From Sesamum alatum (Eukaryota > Streptophyta > Magnoliopsida > Lamiales > Pedaliaceae): a stretch of DNA of 64,000 nucleotides. How positions within the stretch are numbered: the first letter of the stretch is position 1; each line of letters begins with the position of its first letter. The notes under the pieces are model-generated. The model did not search any database, was not told the DNA's origin, and saw only the letters and a program-made list of their open reading frames with translations. A program made the position numbers and the translations under genes. Positions 54,351 through 64,000 of this stretch are shown one piece after another. The DNA is taken from NCBI GenBank assembly GCA_034509735.1, contig JACGWO010000008.1, positions 17,743,864-17,807,863 of the forward strand. The letters run 5' to 3'.

Positions 54351-56194
54351 TGTTAGAATAGGTGACCATGAAGCCAATCTTGTTAGGCTTGTGTAACCTA
54401 TTTTTGACGATATGGTGTTCAAATAAAGATTATGAATAAAAGTGATATTCATATTTGGCGTTAATACTTTGTTTGTGTTCACTTAAAAGTTGTATATTAC
54501 AAACTGTTCAATACCCAAAAAAAACCCCACAGACCTAAAGGTTAATCCAAGAAACTAGACTGTGCAGAGGATGGCAAGTCATGAAATCAGTTTATGTGGA
54601 TCGGTGTGATATACTCCAAGTCGAAAGACCTCGAGATAGGGTATCGAGACTCCGTTTGAGACTTGCACTAAGCGATTGCAGTTGCGTTTCATCGGCGAGT
54701 GACAAGGGTCTTCCATGCAATGTTAGTGGTTAGCCAGCTTGGTGCCGGCTGACTGAAGTGACTCGTGGGAATCGTCATATGGAAAACCTTGAGTGCGTTG
54801 TCGGTATAACATGGATTCCCGGTTCCGACAGTACGAATTTGGTCCTCGACTTGAGGGAATATTGTGGTCACATACACACCATGCCTGTATCTTAGATTTG
54901 GCAAGAGGCTACCAAGTCGAGAGACTCGGTTGTCATAAGCCTTATCTAGTGCAGTCAAGGTGTGTAGTGTGAATAGTAGCTCCTATCGGAGGATCCGTCT
55001 CTTGTCAAAATGATTGCCAGTAATATCTCACTTACACTCTGAGACTCGTCCTCCAGTAAATCTGTGGCAACAGTGACTGAATAGTGGGATTAGATCCATG
55101 TGACGTTTGGTGTGGACAAGCCAAAGCTTTAGTCAAGAATGGGTACCGACATCTAAGGTCCACACCCTAGACTATAGCTGTGAGGTGGTAGACGGAAGCA
55201 CAAGCATACTGAAGAACCTAAACATTCACGCCATAATATTCACCTAGTCTCTAGTGCCATGGACCGTTGCTAGACGGCCACCTATGGTGATGGACAAATT
55301 CCCATCTACGGATGATGGGAAATTCGGCCAAGTCTAGTTGAGGGTGAACCTAAAGAGTCACACACAATCCACCGATAACGGAGGAATTAATTTGGGATTA
55401 ATTCCGGGAGATAGAACAATTTAATTAGATTAAATTGGTTCCCTTTTCTTGTATTGTTAATTCTTTTAATTAGATTAAATGGAATTAACTAATAAATATG
55501 ATTTATTAAAATTGAGGAAATGGGCTCAAAATAATTATTTAATTATTTAAAACCCAATGGATTATTTTAAATTAGATTTAAATATTCCATAAAATCCATC
55601 TAGTGATGGACTGACGAGATTGAACGGAGAGATCAAAGGCCAAGATTAAGTTTGACTTAGTCTTTAGCCTAAGTTGACTAGGATTCGACTAGGTCAAAAT
55701 CCTAGTCAACCTATGCCTCTTAGTGTGAGTTTGAAGAGGAATAGGATAATTCTTCTCCTATAAATTCTCATAGAGACACACACACAAGGTGATGATCTCT
55801 AGCATACACGATACCTCTCTCTCTCTCGTCCACCTCCTCTCCACTCTCCAAGAATTGTCTAGTTCCTTGTCTTTGATACAAGAGAACTCTAGGCAAATCG
55901 ATCATGTTAATTCATAACGCTAGGTCGATTTGTCCTCCTATATTCCTCTTGATTTGTTTCTTGCACGGGGATCAAGATCCGATGGATTACGTGGACAATT
56001 TACAGGGTTCCTAATTTGGAATTTTGGTGGCAAAACGTGGAACAACGCGTGTAGCGGCACAAAGAGAACTACAACGGGTAGGTCACGTTTCTTACGTGTT
56101 TTTATGTTGCAACCCTATAGCCACCATGAACGTAGCATGTTTTAATTTTCTTATTCATGAGATATACCAAACGCTCGGGAGGTTCAAGGGAACA
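54351..56194 (+). mobile_element. 3' LTR of D, last ~112 bp missing
   Basis: The LTR starts TGTTAGAATAGG after a weak tract (GGTGTGAGAT). It matches the 5' LTR up to GGTTCAAGGGAACA (56181-56194) and then changes to RT coding sequence. It retains the pre-TATA segment with TTGACT/GTCAA sites (about 55650-55700) that the 5' LTR has lost. Confidence 0.88.
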
Positions 56195-57512
56195 TCATTA
56201 GCCATGGCTAAGTCCATTCGGATATGCTTGTCATAGTTGCATGATATGACTTTGAAATATGACAGAATGGACGTGAAAATGATGTTCCTTAACGGTTTCG
56301 TTGAGGAACAGATCTATATGGATTAGCCGGAGGGATTCACTGTTGTTGGAGAAGAGCAAAAAGTTTGTTGTCTCCAAAAGTCCATCTATGGCCTCAAGAT
56401 AGCATCCCGAAGTTGGAACATTCATTTTGATGAGGTCATACGGTGATACGATTTCATCAAGAATGAATGTGACCCTTGTGTATACAAGAAGGTCAGTGGG
56501 AGCTCAGTAGTGTTCTTAGTGCTTTGTGTGGACGACATTATGCTCATTGGTAATGATGTCAGAATGTTAGATGACACAAAAGCATGGTTGTCTACTCAAT
56601 TCTCCATGAAGGATTTGGGTGAAGCCTCCTACATTCTAGGCCTCCAGATCGTCAGGGACAGATCTAAACGAATTTTAGGAATGACCCAAAACTCGTATGT
56701 TTAGAAAATCCTGCAAAGATTCAAGATGGATAAATCCAAACAAGGTTTCCTTCCCATGAGACATGGGATCAAGTTATCCAAGAAGCATCTCCCAACACAG
56801 ATGAGGAGCTTGAGAGGATGAAGGACATCCCCTCTGCTTCCGCCGTAGGCAGCATCCAATATGCCATTCACTGCACTAGGCCTGACGTCGCTTACGCTTT
56901 GAGTGTAACCAGCAGATATCAGTCATGTGCAGGTGAGGCACATTGGATTGCAGTCAAGAGTATCCTTAAGTACCTAAGGAGGACTAAGGATATGTTCTTG
57001 GTCTATGGTGGTGGAGAGTTGATAGTGGAAGGTTTTTAGCAACGGTAGCTTCCAGTCAGGCGATGACGATGCCAAAGTCTCAGTTGGGCTATGTGTTCAG
57101 ACTTAATAGTGGAGTGGTAGCTTGGAAAAGTTCCAAGCAAGATACCACAACCGATTCCACCATTGAGGTTGAATACATAGCAGCTTCAGAAGCTGCTAAG
57201 GAAACGGTTTGGATGAGAAACTACATCCAAGAATTGGGTGTAAAGCTTAGCATTGTCGAGCCCGTAGTTATCTTCTGTGATAATAATGGGGCTATACCAC
57301 AAGCACATGAACCGAGATCTCATCACCGATTCAAGCACATACTTAGATGCTACCACCTATTGAGGGAGATGGTAGATAGAGGTGATGTTCGGATGGACCG
57401 AGTCAGCTCAGTAGATAATACAACAGATCCTTTGAGAAAGCCCATGTCACAGATCGCTCGTACGCAACATCTTGAGAAGATGGGTTTGAGGCATATGGGT
57501 GATTGGCTTTAG
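56195..57512 (+). pseudogene. pol: Copia RT-RNase H fragment of element E
   Basis: This RT sequence starts abruptly at MAKSIRI within the finger region, so the 5' LTR, gag, integrase and RT N-terminus of E are missing. The catalytic box reads CVDD (56525-56536), with Tyr changed to Cys. Stops lie near 56323 and 56702, and shifts near 56448 and 56790. From 57063 the RNase H part is open to the stop at 57512 (GDWL-stop). It is closely related to D's pol but is a separate copy. Confidence 0.9.
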
Positions 57513-57515
57513 GTC

Positions 57516-57526
57516 AAGTGGGAGAT
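57516..57526 (+). promoter_or_regulatory. Polypurine tract of E
   Basis: AAGTGGGAGAT lies immediately before the LTR start at 57527 and is identical to M2's tract. Inverted arms lie at 57502-57516 and 57539-57554. Confidence 0.9.
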
Positions 57527-59564
57527 TGTTAGAATAGGTGACCGTGAAGCCAATCTAGTTAGGCTTATGTAACATATTTCTGACATTCGTGGTACAAATA
57601 AATTATCCTGAATAAAAGTGAACTTCAGTTACGACATTTATACTTTGATTGTGTTCACTTATTGTTCAATACTTATAACTGTTTAATGCACAAGCAAAGC
57701 CCACAGGCTGAAAATGTTAATTCAAAAAGTTGGACTGCGCATAAGTTGGCAGTCATGAAATCAACTTCTCTGGATCGATCTGAAATACACCAAGTCAAGG
57801 ACCTCGAGATTGGGTATCGAGGATCCATTTGAGACTTTTACTAAATGATTGCAATCACGTTTCATCGACGAGTGATGAGATCGCCCATGCAATATTAGTA
57901 GGTTAGCCAGCTCGGTGCCGGCTGAATGAGGTGACTCACAGGAATCATCATATGGGAAACCTTGAGTAGGTTGGTCGGTATGACTTGTATTCCCAGTTTC
58001 GACAGTACGGAATTAGTCCTCGAACTTGAGGGACTACGGCAATCACATGCACACCATGTCTGTATCTTAGGTTTGGCAAGAGGCTACGAAGTGAGAGACT
58101 TAATTGCTATAAGCCCTATCTAGTGCAATCAAGATGTGTAGTGTGGATGGTAAGTCCCAAGACAGAATCCATCTCCTGTCAAACAGTTGACAGTAGTGTC
58201 TCACTTATACTCTGAGACTCGTTCCCTATAAAATTTGTGGCCACAGTAACTGAACAGTGGGATAAGATCCTAGTGACGTTTCAGTGGGTGACCGAGTGTA
58301 GGCTTAAGTCAAGAATAGGTACTGACGTCCAAGATCCATACCCTAGACTAATAGTTGTGAGATAGTAGATGGAAAGGACCTATGCTCATACGCATTCGAG
58401 AACCTAACTATTCACTCCATAATTTCACCTAGTCTCTAGTGCCACGGACCGTTGCTAGACTGTCACCCATGGTGACAGACAAATTCTTATCATGGGATGT
58501 TGGATATTCGGCCAAATCTAGCTGAAGTTGAACCTAAAGAGTCACAACACAATTCACGGAAAATAGAGAAATCAATTTGGAATTAATTCGGGAGATCGAA
58601 TGATTTAATTAGATTAGATTGGTTCTCTTTGGAGTGTCAAGCCTTTAAGTATTAATTGGATTAATTAGGCTTCATTCATAAATTAGATTTATGAAGTGAG
58701 GGAATGGGCTATTCCATCTTTAAGTAGGATAAAGATAGAAATATTAATTTTGGGCTTAAGTATTTTATTTGATATTTACTACAAGGCCATAAGGATTCGT
58801 TCGAATATTTAAAATGATTCCATAAAGCCCATCAAAGGATGGACGGACGAGATTGAATCTTGGGGCTAGAGGAAATGAAGGGCTAGGATTAAGTTTAATT
58901 TAATCAAAGCCAGGTTGACTAGGATTTGACGAGGTCAAAGTCCTAGTTTATTGTGGTGTGCCTCTTAGGAAGAGGTTGAGTAGGATTAGGAAAACCTCTT
59001 CCTTATAAATACTCAAGCACATACACAACACACACTAATCTCTACAACTCTCTCAACTCTCACACACACACCTAGCGGCCGCCCCTCTCTATCTCAGTCG
59101 GCCATCACCCTCTCACCACCTCAAAAGAGTCTTCTTGTTCTTTTGTCTTTGATACAAGAAACACACGAACAATCGATCACGTTAACTAATAGCATTTGGT
59201 CGATTGGTCCTCCCTTTTCTCTTGATCTCTTGCTAGCATGAGGAATCAAGATCCGGTTAATTGCGTGGACTATTTAGAGGATTCCTACGATGGGATCTAG
59301 GAGGCAACTTGGGGAAAGAACGAGTGTAGCCGAACGAAGAAGTCTACAACAATGTAAGTACGCTGTAGCGTTTCTTTCGTTCCAACCCTATGGCCTACTT
59401 TATTTCATTCATAGATACACCGAACGCCCGGGAGAATTAAGGGAAACACCCCTTGATTGGTTTTTAAATTCTGTCGCTTTATGTATGTTTATGTTTCGTT
59501 ATATTTTTAATGCATCACGCTTCCGCACACGCGCCCTCTCTTGGGATAATCACGTTTCCTTACA
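57527..59564 (+). mobile_element. 3' LTR of E
   Basis: This 2038-bp LTR starts TGTTAGAATAGGTGACCGTG and ends TTCCTTACA at 59564. It is related to D's LTR but longer and diverged. It has a TATA box (59004-59010), TTGACT/GTCAA sites near 58915-58945 and a consensus donor GTAAGTA at 59354. The U3 hairpin has decayed (CCACGG for CCATGG). Confidence 0.88.
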
Positions 59565-59889
59565 ACAATATTGATGTTTCGAGGAAAATTCTGTTACAAA
59601 ATCCGCTGCAAACAGTTAATAAAAGAACACTTTCATCCCACTTTATTCTTGTGCTTTTATCTATTCTTCACCTATTTTACATACTCGTTCCTTTTACTCT
59701 ACTGAAACTTTAATCTTCTGTGTGCGATTGATAGTGATCACACCGATGTAATCACACATCTGGAGGTTTAGCTAGCTTATATTAGGATAAGTACGAAATT
59801 TTTTGCTAATGTATCATATATAGTCATTTTAATATTTAAATTTTTGCTTTATTATCTATGTATGTTATTAAATGTATATGTTTTTATTT
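59565..59889. other. Gap between E and the CACTA coding region
   Basis: No gene was seen. The words AAAATTCTGTTACAAAATCC and CGCTGCAAACAG resemble subterminal sequence of plant CACTA elements, but no CACTA terminus was found. E therefore probably inserted inside the CACTA element. Confidence 0.35.
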
Positions 59890-62045
59890 GTTTTAGAAAA
59901 AAAGATGTTGAGAGAATGACAAAGTGGATGTATCAGAAGAATCTACCCGTAATGTTGGTGTCAGAAATGAATTTCAAGATGGGATGACTGAGTTTATAAA
60001 TTTAGCAAAAATACATCATGCTTTTATGGATGCAGAGAAAATTCGTTGTCCATGTACTAAATGTAAACATGGTAAGTACAAATCCACAGAGATGGTGACA
60101 TACAACCTCTTTAGGAATGTTTTGTAGAGAACTACTACAATTGGACATCTCATTTTGAGCCTAAGCACCTATGTCAAGAAATAACTTTCAAGATTCAAAC
60201 TACACATTGGAATCACTATGAGCAATAAATTAGGATCAGAGGATGGCGTTTGATGTAGTTGGTCCGGCATTTCGTCCACCACATATTGATTCAGAGATAT
60301 CATAATTATGGGGTATGTATTAAATGAATTGACATTTGCTAGTCATCAGTCCCATGCAAATGAGGTTGGTGTGAGTTCTAACGATGGTGTAAAGTACAAT
60401 ACTGATAATTTAGCAATATTGTCTGATTTTTTATTTTTTATTTTTTTCGATGTTGTACACGCTGCAGATCAGCTATTGTACAATGGGAGCACGTGTCACT
60501 CTCAATTATTTGTGGTTGCTAGGTTAGTGAGCATCAAATCTAAATACAACATGTCCTATAGTTGTTATGATGAAATATCACAAATATGGGAGTTGCTAAC
60601 CGGGATCACACGTTACTCAAGGATTATTATAATACGAAAAAGTTGATAAGGGAGAGTTGGATTTACCTATTCAGAACATTAACGCATGTAAGGTTGATTG
60701 TATGTAATTCTGGAAAGATGACAAGCATTTAAAATTCTGCAAGTTTTGTGGGCATGCTACGTATAAACCTGCAAGGAATTGGAAAACTCATCATTAAAAA
60801 TCTATATATGCTACAGTGCGATATTTGCCAATTACTCCCTGATTGCAGAGGTAGTATGCTTTCAATACAACTATTGAGTACATGTGTTGGCATGCCACTA
60901 GTGATACAGAGAATGGGGTTAATGTCATCCATTTGATGCAGAGGCTTGAAAATATTTCACTAAGACACATCAATTTTGCTTCAGAACCCGATAATATTCG
61001 TCTTGGCCTTTGTGCTGATGGTTTTGCCCTTTATGGACAATACGATAAATCATATTCTTGTTGGCCAATTACACCATACATTACTCCTCCAGGGATGATG
61101 GAATCTATGTAAATATTTTTGTCGTTAATTTTGTTAGCTAAGTCCTGCTTATCAACAATGACTTGTTGGTATATACTTGCAACCTTTAATTGAGGAATTG
61201 ATATCGTTGTGCCAAGTAGGTGCACAGAGGTATGATGCATCTAAAAAAGATTTTTTCATGATGAGAGCAGGACTTATGTGGACATGTTAATGACTTTCCA
61301 GCTAATGCACGTTGTCTAGTTAGACTATTGTTGGGTAAAATAGGTTGCCCAATATGTTATGGATAATACACGAGCATTTCACCTTCAACATGGCAGGAAA
61401 GAAAGTTACTTTGATTGTCATCACCGTTTTTTTTAGAGTAGGACATCCCTATAGAAGAAAGAAGAAACTTTCACCAAGGGACAGAGTTGAGAAGAATGAA
61501 GCTACACTTAAAGCAAATGGGGAGGAAGTATGACATCTCTTGCGTTGTTTTAAATCTACTATTGAGGACCCTTTTAGTTACCCTTCTACTTTTGGAAATG
61601 AACACAAGTGGACAAAGGAAAGTATATTCTGGGTTCTCCTGTATTGGTCCAGAAATATTATTCAACACAACCTCAATATCATGCACATCGAGAATAATGT
61701 ATTTGACAATATCTTTCAACACTGTAATGAACATCTAGGGGAAAATCAAAGATAATTTGAATGCAACGAAAGACATCGGGATTATTTGTAACTGGCCTGA
61801 AATTATTGTGAATGAAGACCGGTTGGAAAGCATGGCTAAAGCAGTGTATACATTGGTCAGAGATAAAAAAATAAATATTTTAGTGGATTAAATGTCTGAA
61901 GTTTTCGGATGAATAAACTTCTATTCTTCGCAAATGTGTTTACTTAAACGAATTAAAGTTGCATGGCATGAAGTGCCATGACTACCATGTCTTCATGGAG
62001 AAACTCATAATGATAGCATTTAGAGAAATGTTGCGAAAATTTGTT
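59890..62045 (+). pseudogene. CACTA (En/Spm) TNP2-like transposase remnant
   Basis: The plus strand shows the transposase-associated domain (IRCPCTKCKHGKY near 60040, then ENYYNWTSHFEPKH near 60130) and TNP2 pieces in order. These are LYNGSTCHSQLFVVARLVSI (about 60475), DASKKDFFMMRAGL (61235), a KKVT...HPYRRKKK region (61400-61470), HNLNIMHIENNVFDNIF (61665-61715) and LNELKLHGMKCHDYHVFME (61935-62000). Each matches the expected family order, but stops and frameshifts separate them, and several conserved blocks are short or missing. The element is inactive. Confidence 0.82.
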
Positions 62046-62690
62046 TGGAATGCACTAACTAAACTTCAACTAAACTAATTTAACTCTCAACTTGAAAGTT
62101 TCAACAAACTAATTTAACTTAGTTAACTCTCCACTTAAAAGCCTAAACTAAACTAATTTAACTTAGTTAACTCTCAATTTAAAAGTTTCAACTAAACTAA
62201 TTTAACTTAGTTATTCATAACTTAAAAGTTTGAACTAACCTAATTTAACTTAGATAACTCTCAATTTAAAGGTTTCAACTGAACTAACTTAACTTAGTTA
62301 ATTCTCAACATAAAAGTTTTAACTTAACTAATTGAACTTTGTTAACTCTCAACTTAAAATGTCAATTAAACTAATTGAACTTAGTTAACTCTCAACTTAA
62401 AAGCTTTAACTAAACTAATTTAACTTAGCAAACTTTCAACTTGAAGGTCTCCACTAAACTAATTTAACTTAATTAATTCAATTGAAAAGTTTCGATTAAA
62501 CTAATTAACATAGGTAACTCTGAACTTGAAAGCTTCAATTAAACCAATTTAATTTAGTTAACTCTCAACTAAAAGTTTCAACTAAACTAATTTAACTTAG
62601 TTACTCTCAACTTAAAAGCTTCAACTAAATTAATTTAACTTAGTTAACTCTCAAATTTACTTCAGTTTTAAAACGAAACTAAATTAACTT
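62046..62690 (+). repeat. 44-bp minisatellite, about 14 copies
   Basis: Units contain TTAACTTAGTTAACTCTCAA followed by TTAAAAGTTTCAACTAAACT with changes. Starts recur every 44 bases, for example near 62123, 62167 and 62255. The AACTTAGTTAA and TTAGTTAACT words are near-palindromic. It lies directly after the TNP2-like coding. Confidence 0.93.
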
Positions 62691-62726
62691 AGTTACTTTT
62701 TGTTTTTTACTATGTGCATGTAGATA

Positions 62727-63960
62727 TGGTACGAGGAGGATTTAGGGATGTAGGGGTCATAGGATTGTACCATCATCCACCCCACCACCTATTCCACTTT
62801 CTCCTATAGCCCGAGGTACCTTCCTCATCACCTATTCTACCTACTTCTCATGTTGGGATGGAAAAACACGCATGTAGCTCCATCACCATCACCTACAGTA
62901 TCCTCATTAGCACCACCACCACCATCTGCATTAGTATCCGCGTTGCATCTAATAATGTCCATCCAATAACAACTCCATCAAATTTCATTATCCCAGAGAT
63001 TATCATGTAAAATAATTTAAATGCTGGATTGTCAATAAATTTTTTAAAGATTATATTGTATTTGTTATTAATAACTATCTTTTTGTTACTTTGTAAGAAT
63101 TTAGATGTGATGAACGTCACTGAGAGCATCATTACATGATACTATTTAGTGCCACGACCTTGCATCAAAAGTGTTCCACAAAGGATTTTTGGTAAGATTT
63201 AAATTTTTAATACATAGTTTATTTAGTTATCAATTAATTTTTGTTATGTTATCATATTGATGCATCTTGTAGGCACACTACACGTGAAATCTAATGGATG
63301 CCTGCATGGCAAGAATTTTAATTTTAGGGTTGGGAAATTGCTTTGGAAGGTGATGGAGTGATGTAGGAGATCGAAGAAGAAAGCCGATTAGATGTTTGAT
63401 GAAATTTGGGCAGGGTTGTAGAGCGAGTGGCCTGGTGAGAAATTTTAGACCATCTCACAAGTTAATAAGATGAACCGTAAAACAAACATAGCATTTATAT
63501 CTATCGTCTATCGAGGTGGTTCTACTTCTTTTTGAAATCACAAAGGGAATTTGAAAAGAAACAAATATTTCTTTTTTTTTATATTATGGTTGATTTTCTT
63601 ATTCAAAATTAATATTTATTTATTAAAAATATAAGAGAAATTGTTCGGCCGCCCACCTTCACTTTTTTGAACAGTTGGAGAAGTGTTGGAAAATAAAAAA
63701 AGGCAGTTGGGCTGGACCTGGAGCTGAAAATGCAGTGGTAAGTTTATATTATCCAAAATGAAATCAAAGTAAATAATTTAAACTGTCATCAAGTTATTTG
63801 CTAATTACATTATTCTTCATTATATAGGAAATAATTCAAACATTGAGTGATGATCAGAATATTGCTTCTTAATGCCTGTCTGAGTAATCATTGAGCACCT
63901 CGATTAATAATCAACAGTTATGGTTAGAGCAACTGGAGGAGTAAATAATGGCAGAGTTTG
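62727..63960 (+). pseudogene. PTTA/transposase_24-like second gene of the CACTA element
   Basis: The ATG at 62727 begins a Gly/Arg then Pro/His-rich stretch. Further on, DEIWAGL and KMNRKTNIAFISIVYRGGSTS (63395-63530) resemble the NR...HTGGS region of plant PTTA/En/Spm proteins. FFEQLEKCWK (63667) and IIQTLSDDQ (63835) resemble their C-terminal parts. Splice-like GTAAG sites (63190, 63738) suggest introns. Frames are interrupted, and it continues beyond the right edge. Confidence 0.55.
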
Positions 63961-64000
63961 GGGGATGGGCTCAAAAGTGAGGATATCTACTTGTTTTATC

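Larger units (their letters stand above)
43716..56194 (+). mobile_element. Copia element D with a nested solo LTR and cut 3' LTR
   Basis: D has a 5' LTR, primer site, leader, gag, pol and most of a 3' LTR, all in plus orientation. Gag is interrupted by a 2.68-kb solo LTR. The 3' LTR stops about 112 bp short and joins RT sequence of a second copy (E). ATTTT (43711-43715) lies before the 5' LTR, with no matching copy after D or E. The many stops show it is old. Confidence 0.9.

Noticed and set aside
1..64000. tRNA genes, rRNA, resistance-gene domains or biosynthetic clusters
   Set aside because: None were recognised on either strand. tRNA-like sequence is limited to the retrotransposon primer sites.

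Overview
The window is plant nuclear DNA, most likely from a eudicot. The evidence is initiator-tRNA-Met primer sites in Ty1/copia elements, a PR-10/Bet v 1 gene copy with the family's conserved phase-1 intron, and MULE, CACTA, Helitron and MITE sequences. No bacterial or organellar features were seen. Almost all of it is nested transposable elements. One apparently intact host gene (36345-37630, minus) and one broken PR-10 gene (35140-35729) sit in a small low-transposon island.

Layout. Positions 1-17544 hold two minus-strand copia elements. M1 (gag at 55-635, leader, primer site, 5' LTR at 2493-6953) is inserted in the 3' LTR of M2 (6954-17544). M1's gag is cut at position 54 by the start of another LTR, and M1's LTR carries an inverted solo LTR of its own family (4432-6660, target duplication GTCTC). 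M2's integrase is split by a solo LTR of a related family (10847-12796). Positions 17545-18858 and 30716-31779 are old transposon-like sequence split by P1, a plus-strand copia element (18859-30715, target duplication TGTAT). P1's 3' LTR contains a further solo LTR (27025-29008, target duplication GAGGA). A decayed Ty3/gypsy gag-pol lies at 31780-34259 (minus).

After the gene island come a MITE (37827-38028), an AT-rich stretch ending in a Helitron-like 3' terminus (40490), and a MULE transposase pseudogene (41641-43715, minus) with its own MITE. Next is a chimera of two copia copies, D (43716-56194) and E (56195-59564). D's gag is interrupted by a 2.68-kb solo LTR, probably Ty3/gypsy (48705-51383). 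The right edge is a decayed CACTA element (about 59890-63960) with TNP2-like and PTTA-like parts and a 44-bp minisatellite.

All copia copies belong to one lineage. They share the LTR start TGTTAGAATAGGTGACC, an LDTGCGAH protease motif and a GHWKR zinc knuckle. Across diverged members I see conserved non-coding architecture: a splice-donor-like site in the LTR matched by an acceptor just before the gag ATG (a predicted 2-kb leader intron), an inverted repeat bracketing the polypurine tract, a hairpin and a palindrome in U3, and twin short palindromes plus a GC-rich tract in the leader. These are the most novel signals here. I found no gene cluster or other host system.
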